Below, piece after piece: positions 1 to 5,061 of a DNA stretch of 5,127 nt (positions within the stretch are counted from its first letter, which is position 1; every line of letters begins with the position of its first letter). Source of the DNA: Verrucomicrobiales bacterium (GTDB lineage Bacteria; Verrucomicrobiota; Verrucomicrobiia; Verrucomicrobiales; DEV007). The notes under the pieces were generated by a model, which had not been told where the DNA came from, ran no database searches, and saw only the letters and a list, made by a program, of their open reading frames with translations. The position numbers and the translations under genes are program-made. The stretch is from positions 1 to 5,127 of the forward strand of contig JALRFZ010000500.1 of the NCBI GenBank assembly GCA_023253615.1. The letters run 5' to 3'.

Positions 1-2
1 AT

Positions 3-469
3 TAAAGCCAAATATTATTACAATGGATTAAATTAAAACATATGGCAAAGAGAATTACTAAAACTGGAAAGAAAAAAACCATCCGAAGAACCTCAACTAT
101 GCTAAATGTTGTAGCCGAAGGTTAAAAGTTTCTTTCTTAAACCAAAAAGAAAAAACCCACCAGAACCAGAACAATGGCTGAAACTATCAAAGAAGGCCAA
201 TAAATCTTGGCAAGAAATTCCATAAAACTATTCGAAAAAGGTGAATCTACTGAACTTAAACCAAATAAACAAAAAAAAATCACAAAAAGTAGAGTTTCAA
301 AAAAAGCTTCAAAAGAGAAACAGAAAAATAGCCCAGCAAAAGGATCTCTCTTAAAAATGGATAAAAAAGATTCATCAAAAATTAAAAACGCAATTAAATC
401 AACAAATCTAACCTCAAAAAATCTGAGTAACTTAAAGAAAACGGTTTTTAAGACAAAATCTAAAGATCA
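3..469 (+). CDS. Lysine-rich ORF fragment, open only if TAA is read as a sense codon (probably foreign DNA)
   Basis: This A-rich stretch differs sharply in composition from everything after 470. In the frame that includes the ATG at 42 there is no TAG or TGA from position 3 to the junction, but there are TAA codons at 3, 123, 138 and 201. The other two forward frames contain TGA or TAG (for example TGA at 179, 242, 251 and 424, TAG at 112). Most codons in this frame begin with a purine, as expected for coding DNA. Reading TAA as glutamine, as in many ciliates, gives about 155 residues of a basic protein rich in Lys, Thr and Ser, with a 25-residue repeat in its first half. Under the standard code only fragments remain: 27 residues from 42, 9 from 174, and a stretch from 207 that runs into secretin DNA. 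The product is not recognised. Alternatives are non-coding AT-rich DNA or a decayed gene. The recoding is inference; the stop pattern is seen directly. Confidence 0.4.
24..248 (+). repeat. Degenerate 75-bp (25-codon) tandem repeat
   Basis: Three successive 75-base units can be laid out at 24-98, 99-173 and 174-248. The clearest match is 87-101 against 162-176, with 12 of 15 bases identical at exactly 75 bases apart. In the recoded frame the units end in KKKTIRRTST and KKKKPTRTRT, and units two and three begin with M, five variable residues, then EGQ. The TAA at 123 falls opposite the CAA at 198. The first unit is supported mainly by its C-terminal half and the third mainly by its N-terminal half. 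The exact 25-codon register is the main argument that the frame was once translated across the TAA codons. Confidence 0.4.
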
Positions 470-470
470 C
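461..470. other. Junction between A-rich foreign DNA and GC-rich secretin gene
   Basis: Secretin homology begins abruptly at about 470 with LTNPQFQVL, a conserved stretch that normally lies well inside the gene. The in-frame TAA at 461-463 and the A-rich DNA before it cannot belong to a secretin. Composition changes within about ten bases. No inverted repeat, target duplication, tRNA end or integrase site is visible at the boundary. This looks like an assembly or amplification chimera, or an illegitimate recombination join, rather than an ordinary insertion-sequence edge. Confidence 0.65.
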
Positions 471-1108
471 TTACCAATCCTCAGTTTCAAGTCCTGATTC
501 GGGCTCTGAACCAACGGAAGGGAGTCGATGTCCTTTCAGCTCCGTCGATCTCACTTTCCGACGGCGAATCCAAGCTCCTTGAAGTGACCCGGGAGTTTGT
601 TTACCCGAGCGATTACAACCCGCCAGTGGAAGCGACGGAACTCGTTAAGGTGCCAGGCAATTTTCCCGCGAGCCCCGCAACTCCGAAGGACTTCCGGAAG
701 ATTCCGCTTGGCGTTCAACTCCAGGTCAAGTCAACCTTGCTGTCAGACGATCGGATCGAACTCGATCTTTCTCCCAGGATCTCTGAACTCCTGGAGTATG
801 TGAACTACGGCGGTATGATCTGGCACGCCAAGAACGGCGCGCCCACCGGCATTCTTGTCTCGGAGAACGAAATCAAGATGCCCGTGTTCGATGCAAAGTC
901 CCAACGCATGATCGTCCAGGTGGCTGATGGGCAAACCATCGTACTGGGTGGCGTGATTCAAGAACGCGAGCTGCAGATCGTCGACAGGTTGCCGGTGCTC
1001 GGACTCGTAATCGATTCTAAGAAAGCGGTCGAACGGCGCTTCATTTTCGTCTTTGTGACGCCGCGACTGTTGGATGCGGATGGATCGCCGGTAAACTCGA
1101 ATCAATAG
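470..1108 (+). CDS. Secretin (type IV pilus / type II secretion outer-membrane channel), C-terminal part, 5'-truncated
   Basis: Secretins form the large multimeric outer-membrane pore through which type IV pili or type II substrates pass. About 212 residues of the C-terminal secretin domain are present. It starts with LTNPQFQVLIRAL, followed by a 'GVDVLSAPS' element, then the REFVYPSDYNPP segment, which resembles Amuc_1098-family secretins of Verrucomicrobiota. Next come amphipathic beta-strand segments (IPLGVQLQVKSTL, RIELDLSPRI), the conserved DGQTIVLGGVI turn, and the closing FIFVFVTPRLL strand. The stop is TAG at 1106-1108. The gene has no start here: its frame runs back to the junction at about 461-470, and the GTG at 584 lies inside the conserved domain, so it is not a real start. 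The N-terminal periplasmic domains and signal peptide are missing. The usual second 'LG-IP-x-x-G-x-x-F' segment before the final strand seems shortened. Whether the host system is a pilus or a type II system cannot be decided from this piece. Confidence 0.87.
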   Translation, partial: LTNPQFQVLIRALNQRKGVDVLSAPSISLSDGESKLLEVTREFVYPSDYNPPVEATELVKVPGNFPASPATPKDFRKIPLGVQLQVKSTLLSDDRIELDLSPRISELLEYVNYGGMIWHAKNGAPTGILVSENEIKMPVFDAKSQRMIVQVADGQTIVLGGVIQERELQIVDRLPVLGLVIDSKKAVERRFIFVFVTPRLLDADGSPVNSNQ

Positions 1109-1139
1109 CGGTGATAGGAGTCGCAAGGGACTGCGGGCA

Positions 1140-1155
1140 GGAGTGCTCGCGCTCC
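1140..1155. repeat. Small GC-rich hairpin downstream of the secretin
   Basis: GGAGTGCTCGCGCTCC can fold as a six-pair stem (one T-G wobble) with a CTCG loop, 31 bases past the secretin stop. No T-tract follows, so it is a poor intrinsic terminator. The flanking wording (GGGCAGGAGTGC...CGCTCCCC) resembles short repeats I have seen scattered in intergenic DNA of Verrucomicrobiota. That resemblance is recollection, not a search result. Confidence 0.35.
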
Positions 1156-1193
1156 CCTCAACACTTCCGCCCCCCCGTTCCTCACCGGTTTTT

Positions 1194-1218
1194 CCACCGC
1201 AAAACCACAGAGGACACC
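1194..1218 (+). repeat. Probable dispersed intergenic motif with a CCACAGAGGACAC core
   Basis: The stretch TTCCACCGCAAAACCACAGA and the bases after it match, from memory, a dispersed intergenic sequence of the 'ACCACAGAGGACACAGAG' kind common in several environmental phyla. Only one copy lies in this window, so repetition cannot be shown here. Together with the hairpin at 1140, it accounts for most of the 1109-1224 gap, in which I see no gene. Confidence 0.3.
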
Positions 1219-1224
1219 CAACTC

Positions 1225-1252
1225 TTGAAATCGTATCACGCCGTGATATAAA
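1225..1252 (+). promoter_or_regulatory. Sigma70-like promoter: TTGAAA, 16 bp, TATAAA
   Basis: A -35 box TTGAAA at 1225-1230 and a -10 box TATAAA at 1247-1252 each match the consensus at five of six positions, with a 16-bp spacer. Transcription would begin near 1259 and run rightward into the DUF4143-like remnant. No strong ribosome binding site or intact small gene follows. It may be an orphan promoter left after the gene it once served was deleted. Confidence 0.45.
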
Positions 1253-1257
1253 ATCAC
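1234..1257. promoter_or_regulatory. Palindromic operator-like site overlapping the -10 box
   Basis: TATCACG-C-CGTGATA at 1234-1248 is a perfect 7-bp inverted repeat around one base. A third half-site, ATCAC at 1253-1257, pairs with GTGAT at 1243-1247 across the -10 box. A palindrome filling the spacer and overlapping the -10 is typical of autorepressed operons, including many toxin-antitoxin modules. No repressor gene remains in the window, so the regulator is unknown. Confidence 0.42.
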
Positions 1258-1300
1258 ACATTGCTCGATCGCTTTTACACTCCCCTGCTTCGGGAATCCT

Positions 1301-1555
1301 TCTACCGCACGGCTCTTCCATTTGCGGAGCCACGATCAACTCGAGATCGACGGGGTCATCGACACCGGTCGGAAAAAATGGCTGATCGAAGTGAAATCGG
1401 GGCGAACCGTCACCGCCGACGATGCTGCCCCGATCGAGCGCTGGCTGTCCCTGAAACCCGACCACGGACCGGGAGTGGTGCTTTACGGAGGCGGTGAATA
1501 TCGGATCCTGTCGCGCAATGTCAGGGCGATTCCTGTATCGGCGCTGTTCGGTTAG
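1301..1555 (+). pseudogene. C-terminal remnant of a DUF4143-type AAA ATPase
   Basis: The frame reads ARLFHLRSHDQLEIDGVID, then WLIEVKSGRTVTADD, and ends GVVLYGGGEYRILSRNVRAIPVSALFG. This order (an 'aromatic-x-x-R...EVD-V' strand, an 'x-x-IEVKSG' strand, a helix and a closing 'VIPL'-like strand) is the nuclease-like C-terminal end of DUF4143, found at the end of COG1373-type ATPases of about 400 residues. About 80 residues are left. There is no P-loop, and in-frame stops occur at 1226 and 1244; similarity seems to fade before about 1301. TTG at 1322 is the first usable start inside the homologous part, but nothing suggests a real start. The TAG stop overlaps the convergent rsmA stop in the sequence TTAG at 1552-1555. 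It could instead be a short expressed gene, but a deletion remnant fits better. Confidence 0.5.
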
Positions 1556-2898
1556 GATGCGATCCCCGCCCGCCATGCCTTGAAACACGTGATGAACCCG
1601 GTCGCGAAATCCTGCGGTCGTTTCTCTATCCACTGCTCGATGAACTCCGGCGAAAACCAGCGGCCGCTGTCGACTTCCTTGCCGTGGATGCGGATCCGGC
1701 CTTTGGCCTCGGCGAGGAAGACTTCGATGAACTCGAGGTCGGTCGCCTCGCTCGCGTCGATCCGGGCGATCCTGACAAGATCCCCTTTCGGCTCGACCCA
1801 GATCTCCTCCCACATTTCGCGGACGGCGCAGTCGTGGTAGCTCTCGCCGGGATCGACGTGGCCCGAGGCGCTGCTGTCCCACTTCAGCCCATGGGTGTCC
1901 TTGAGATGGGAGCGGAACTGCAGGTAGATCTCGCCGAGCTTGTTCCTGACAAAGACATGCACGGCGCGGTGGAGGTGTTTCCCCGCGTGGATCTCGCGGC
2001 GCGGCAGGGTGTTGATGACGACGTCGTTTTCATCGACGGCATCGAGCGACTCGATCGCGGCGGGCGGCAGGAGACTGCAGGGATGCGGATCGAGGCGGTT
2101 CGAGAGCTCGACCCATTGCTCGAGCGACAGCTCCTCGGCCCGGGCGCTCGGCTTGAGCCCCATCGCGCCAAAAACCTCCTCCGACCGATCTTTCTCGAGC
2201 TGGAGATTGTTGTGGAGCTGTTTGCGACGCTGGGAAAAACCGCGCTTCACGACCTCGCGATAGACCTCGGGCGAATGCGGGGCGAGTTCGCCGGGCGGGC
2301 GCGGGTCGAAACGCACGATCGTCGAATCGACCGCGGGACGCGGGTGGAAAAGACCGGGGCCGACGGTGCGCAAAGTCTTGATGCGCCACCGCTCCTGCAG
2401 CATTAGGGTGAGCACGCCGTAGTCCTTGCTGCGCGGCTCCGCGACGAAACGATCGGCGACCTCTTTCTGCACCATGATGACCGCCTCGTTCACCGGACTG
2501 GGCGCATCGAGAAATCGCTCGAGGATGGTGTTGCCCACTGAATAGGGCAGGTTGCCGATGAACTTTACGGAGCCCTCGAGGAAAAGTGGGCGCACGTCGT
2601 ATTCCGTCGCATCGGCATGGACGACCTCGACGCCACATGGCTCATATTTCTCCGTGAGAAACTGAGCGAGACGCCCGTCCGCCTCGACGAGGATCAGCCG
2701 CCGGCATTTGCCGACGAGGTGTTCGGTAAGGGCGCCGAAGCCCGGCCCGACTTCGACGACGCAATCATCGGGTCCCACGTGGAGCTGCGAGGCGATCCAT
2801 TGGGAGAAAGCCGTATCAACAAGGAAGCTCTGGCCCAGCTTGCGGCTGGGGGTGAGATCGAAGCGTTTCAGCAGGCCCTGGAGTTCGGAAAGGTTCAC
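1552..2898 (-). CDS. rsmA: 16S rRNA adenine dimethyltransferase RsmA (KsgA) fused to a C-terminal Nudix domain
   Basis: The first ~270 of 448 residues are RsmA, which uses S-adenosylmethionine to dimethylate the two adjacent adenines in the 16S helix-45 loop late in 30S assembly. Visible motifs are KLGQSFLVD (20-28), the SAM-binding EVGPGFGALT (49-58), the acidic VEAD (71-74), HADA (94-97), the catalytic NLPY (116-119), VQKEVADR (143-150) and FHPRPAVDST (184-193). RsmA is normally about 270 residues and should end near here. Instead a linker leads to a Nudix domain (about 290-448) of the IDI/YfcD-like type, with LPRREIH (298-304), HRAVHVF (310-316) and a Nudix box at 346-368 (G346, E352, R360-E361, E364-E365). 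The usual glycine near the end of the box is W367. The start is GTG at 2898-2896; an in-frame TGA eleven codons upstream leaves no better one, and no Shine-Dalgarno is evident. Nudix activity and substrate are unknown. It lies 161 bp after actP, behind a REPIN-like repeat. Confidence 0.93.
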   Translation of the reverse strand: MNLSELQGLLKRFDLTPSRKLGQSFLVDTAFSQWIASQLHVGPDDCVVEVGPGFGALTEHLVGKCRRLILVEADGRLAQFLTEKYEPCGVEVVHADATEYDVRPLFLEGSVKFIGNLPYSVGNTILERFLDAPSPVNEAVIMVQKEVADRFVAEPRSKDYGVLTLMLQERWRIKTLRTVGPGLFHPRPAVDSTIVRFDPRPPGELAPHSPEVYREVVKRGFSQRRKQLHNNLQLEKDRSEEVFGAMGLKPSARAEELSLEQWVELSNRLDPHPCSLLPPAAIESLDAVDENDVVINTLPRREIHAGKHLHRAVHVFVRNKLGEIYLQFRSHLKDTHGLKWDSSASGHVDPGESYHDCAVREMWEEIWVEPKGDLVRIARIDASEATDLEFIEVFLAEAKGRIRIHGKEVDSGRWFSPEFIEQWIEKRPQDFATGFITCFKAWRAGIAS

Positions 2899-2950
2899 GC
2901 GGCCAAGATGCGTGCATCGGGCGGGAAATCAATACGAGGCCGGCCAACGC

Positions 2951-3037
2951 ATCCAAGGAGGGACGACATTCTTGTCGCCCGGTCATTGGCTCCGGCAACA
3001 AAACGAAAGGGCGACAGGAATGTCGCCCCTCCTTGAT
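2951..3037. repeat. REPIN-like element: two hairpin-forming arms in inverted orientation
   Basis: The left arm at 2951-2980 and the right arm at 3009-3037 are inverted copies that differ by one inserted base and two substitutions, separated by a 28-base spacer. Each arm also folds on itself: GGGCGACA-GGAA-TGTCGCCC at 3009-3028 is a perfect 8-bp stem, and GGG-A-CGACA-TTCT-TGTCGCCC in the left arm is the same stem with a bulged A. Paired hairpins of this kind are the layout of REPINs mobilised in trans by RAYT transposases. The element sits between actP and rsmA and could stall or process the transcript, but no T-tract follows either arm. I recall similar GGAGGG(A/G)CGACATTC sequences as dispersed repeats in Verrucomicrobiota, unverified. 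Confidence 0.8.
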
Positions 3038-3059
3038 TTGAAACCGCGATAATGGCGGC

Positions 3060-4652
3060 TCAATGCGGCTCGGCCTGTTCGGCACCGTGACCGGTATGGG
3101 CGCGAACTTTCATCTCGGCGAACTTCGCCTCGGAGCCATGTTCATGCGGCGAGGCAAGCGACCCGAGCCAGGCGGCGAGGAGCCCGAGTGGAATGCTTGC
3201 AATGCCCGGATTCTGCAGCGGGAAGATCGCATTTTCGCCCATCACGTTGGGTCCGATGAGGATGAAAAGAATGCTCGCGACAAGCCCGACACCCAATCCC
3301 CAGACGGCACCGGCAGTGGTGAAGCGCTTCCAGAAGACCGACATGAGGATCACCGGCAGGTTCGCCGAGGCGGCCACGGCGAAGGCGAGACCGACGAGGT
3401 AGGCGACGTTCGTCTTGGGTCCGAGGAGGATGGCGATGGCGATGGAAGCGGCGCCGACCACGAAGGCGGTAATGCGCGCGACCTTCACCTCCTCACCGGG
3501 GCGGTGCTCCTTGCCATGATGGATCACGTTGGTGAAGAAATCATGGGCAAAGGAGGTAGAGGCGCTGATGGTGAGACCGGCAACGACCGCGAGGATCGTC
3601 GCGAAAGCGACGGCCGAGATGAAGGCGAAGAAGAGATCGCCCGCCAGCACCTTCGCCAGGAGCGGAGCGCTCATGTTCGGATTCGAGCGGACGAGGTCTC
3701 CGTCGAGCAGGGCCGCGGCACCGAAGCCGAAGAAGGTCGTCATGATGTAGAAGAGTCCGATGATGATCATCGCCCAGATCACCGAAACCCGCGCCGTTTT
3801 CGCATCCGGCACGGTGTAGAAGCGGATGAGGATGTGGGGCAGGCCCGCCGTTCCCAGAACGAGGGCGAGTCCGAGGGAGATCTGGTCGAGCGGATCGGTG
3901 AATTTCATCCCCGGGGTGAGGAAATTGACGGTGCTCTCGACGCCATCCTTGTTCACGGTGATGTTGGAGATCGAATCGAAGAACTTCGCGAAGCTGAAGT
4001 CGAATTCCTTCATCACGAGGATGCTGAGGAAAAGGCTGCCTGTCATGAGGAGGATCGCCTTGATGATCTGCACCCAGGTCGTCGCGAGCATGCCGCCGAA
4101 GACGACATACACGATCATCAATGCCCCGACCCCGATGACGGCGGTGTTGAATCCGACACCGGGAAGGAGCTCCTTCACAAGGACGCCTGCGCCCACCATC
4201 TGGGCGATCATGTAGAAAATGGAAACGAGCAGGGTGCTCAGTGACGCCATCGCGCGCACGGGACGCTCCTTCAGACGGTAGGCCAGCACGTCGGCCATCG
4301 TGTATTTGCCGAGATTCCGGAGCGGCTCGGCGACGACGAGCAGCACGGTGAGATAGGCCACGAGAAAGCCGACCGAATACATGAAGCCGTCGTAACCGCT
4401 TGTGGCGATCATCCCGGCGATACCGAGGAAAGAGGCGGCGGACATGTAATCACCCGCGACAGCGAGCCCGTTCTGCCATCCGGTGATGCGGCGGCCCGCG
4501 GCGAAGTAGGCGCTCGCTCCGCTGGACTTGCGGGCGGACCACCACGTGATCATCAGCGTCGCGGCGACGAACAGCAGGAACATGACGAGAGCCGCCGAGC
4601 TTTGCTGCGGCGGCGCGGGCGCGATGTCGGCGAGGAGAGGGAGGAAGCTCAT
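3060..4652 (-). CDS. actP: ActP-type cation/acetate symporter (sodium:solute symporter family)
   Basis: This inner-membrane carrier of 530 residues (E. coli ActP is 549) imports acetate and related short carboxylates with a cation. Hydrophobic segments run through the whole chain, consistent with the 13-or-so-helix SSS fold. Diagnostic stretches are GWQNGLAVAGDYMSAASFLG (58-77, with part of the cation-site helix), LRNLGKYTMADVLAYR (111-126), YVVFGGMLATTWVQIIKA (182-199), GTAGLPHILIRFYTVPDAK (267-285) and AVVAGLTISASTSFAHDF (355-372). The C-terminal AKFAEMKVRAHTG-type tail is also usual in ActP. The first ~18 residues may be a short extension or cleaved leader. The ATG at 4652 overlaps the stop of the DUF485 gene as ATGA, so translation is probably coupled; the region before it is A-rich without a clear Shine-Dalgarno. 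The gene is complete, ending with TGA at 3062-3060. Other substrates such as pyruvate or glyoxylate cannot be excluded. Confidence 0.95.
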   Translation of the reverse strand: MSFLPLLADIAPAPPQQSSAALVMFLLFVAATLMITWWSARKSSGASAYFAAGRRITGWQNGLAVAGDYMSAASFLGIAGMIATSGYDGFMYSVGFLVAYLTVLLVVAEPLRNLGKYTMADVLAYRLKERPVRAMASLSTLLVSIFYMIAQMVGAGVLVKELLPGVGFNTAVIGVGALMIVYVVFGGMLATTWVQIIKAILLMTGSLFLSILVMKEFDFSFAKFFDSISNITVNKDGVESTVNFLTPGMKFTDPLDQISLGLALVLGTAGLPHILIRFYTVPDAKTARVSVIWAMIIIGLFYIMTTFFGFGAAALLDGDLVRSNPNMSAPLLAKVLAGDLFFAFISAVAFATILAVVAGLTISASTSFAHDFFTNVIHHGKEHRPGEEVKVARITAFVVGAASIAIAILLGPKTNVAYLVGLAFAVAASANLPVILMSVFWKRFTTAGAVWGLGVGLVASILFILIGPNVMGENAIFPLQNPGIASIPLGLLAAWLGSLASPHEHGSEAKFAEMKVRAHTGHGAEQAEPH

Positions 4653-5011
4653 TTTTTGTCTTTGTCAGGATTGGCGTGCTCGCCGAGGAGGTCATCGGCG
4701 AGGCGGTCGAAGCGGGCGGCGGCGCGCGTGTAGACCCATGCGACGATCCACGCCATGAAGAACTGGGAGAGCGCGAACCAGTAGGCGAAATTCGCGAGTC
4801 CGATCTGCTTTTTGGCGAGATCCGGGAACCAGCCCACGATGACGATGAGGGCGAAGTAATAGACGAGGAAGAAGAGACAGGCCGGCACGATGAAACGCTT
4901 CTTCGTGGCGAGGAGGGCCTCGAATTCAGGCCGGTGGATGATCTTTTCCCAGACCTCGGCTTGACGGTCGAGGTCCGCATCGCTGATCGGTTCGTTGTCC
5001 TTGTCGCTCAT
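4649..5011 (-). CDS. yjcH: DUF485 small membrane protein (YjcH-like), partner of ActP
   Basis: This 120-residue inner-membrane protein has the DUF485 layout. A polar N-terminus is followed by HRPEFEALLATKKRFIVP (26-43), a first membrane helix at about 41-62 (YYFALIVIVGWFPDL around its end), a short loop, a second helix at about 72-95, and a charged C-terminal tail ending in PDKDKK. YjcH-type proteins are encoded next to actP in many bacteria and are thought to be accessory to the symporter; the molecular role is not settled. The ATG at 5011-5009 is chosen because the family begins shortly before the conserved segment. The frame continues to a GTG at 5086, but the added residues are Arg/Pro/Ser-rich and look like upstream DNA. 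Its TGA overlaps the actP start. Acetyl-CoA synthetase, often in the same cluster, would have to lie outside the window. Confidence 0.9.
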   Translation of the reverse strand: MSDKDNEPISDADLDRQAEVWEKIIHRPEFEALLATKKRFIVPACLFFLVYYFALIVIVGWFPDLAKKQIGLANFAYWFALSQFFMAWIVAWVYTRAAARFDRLADDLLGEHANPDKDKK

Positions 5012-5019
5012 GGGCGGGG

Positions 5020-5048
5020 ACACTAGGGACCGCGGCCGGGAATGGCAA
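5020..5048 (-). promoter_or_regulatory. Weak candidate promoter for yjcH-actP
   Basis: On the minus strand TTGCCA (5048-5043) and TAGTGT (5025-5020) are 17 bp apart. The -35 is good but the -10 is poor, and the start point would lie only a few bases before the ATG at 5011, giving an almost leaderless transcript. It is offered only because the 116 bases upstream of yjcH hold nothing better. Confidence 0.2.
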
Positions 5049-5051
5049 GCG

Positions 5052-5061
5052 CGAAATTTCG
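5052..5061. promoter_or_regulatory. 10-bp palindrome upstream of yjcH
   Basis: CGAAATTTCG is a perfect palindrome centred about 45 bp before the yjcH start and just upstream of the weak -35 box, a position where an activator or repressor could bind. A 10-bp palindrome can arise by chance. The rest of 5062-5127 shows only a run of eight C (5086-5093) and no gene. Confidence 0.2.

Noticed and set aside
1..469. Minus-strand frame, largely open and phenylalanine-rich, across the A-rich region
   Set aside because: Runs of Phe come from reading poly-A as TTT. It contains TAG codons and lacks a convincing start, and the purine-first pattern favours the plus strand.
207..497. Standard-code ORF of 96 codons starting at TTG 207
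   Set aside because: Its last ten or so codons and its TGA stop lie in secretin DNA read out of frame, so it crosses the junction and is not a natural gene as bounded. The lysine-rich part is reported within the larger TAA-containing frame.
1261..1497. Plus-strand frame starting TTG 1261 just downstream of the promoter
   Set aside because: It is well placed, but from about 1310 it overlaps the DUF4143-like frame and becomes Arg-rich shadow. The first ~20 residues match nothing I recognise and no ribosome binding site precedes them.
743..1882. Minus-strand open frame of 379 codons spanning the secretin, the gap and the Nudix end
   Set aside because: It crosses three unrelated regions and overlaps the RsmA-Nudix gene in another frame. 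Its Arg/Asp/Gly-rich composition is that of a shadow frame.
1684..2406. Plus-strand open frame of 240 codons opposite rsmA
   Set aside because: It is antisense to well-supported RsmA-Nudix coding sequence and shows no motifs of its own.
2951..3037. The inverted repeat as a simple rho-independent terminator of actP
   Set aside because: No T-tract follows either arm on the minus strand, and the nested hairpins are better explained as a REPIN-like element, though some effect on transcription is possible.
3060..3150. Histidine-containing C-terminal tail of the symporter as a metal-binding site
   Set aside because: The AKFAEMKVRAHTG...GAEQAEPH pattern is close to the usual ActP tail, so a special metal role is not warranted.
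3063..4244. Long plus-strand open frame of 393 codons opposite actP
   Set aside because: It is antisense to a clear symporter gene, and its product is a low-complexity Asp/Glu/His/Arg/Gly mix with no recognisable fold, the usual shadow of a GC-rich membrane-protein gene.
4450..4980. Minus-strand Ser/Arg-rich frame across the yjcH-actP boundary
   Set aside because: It is a shifted-frame reading of two confirmed genes, with low-complexity Ser/Arg/Pro content.
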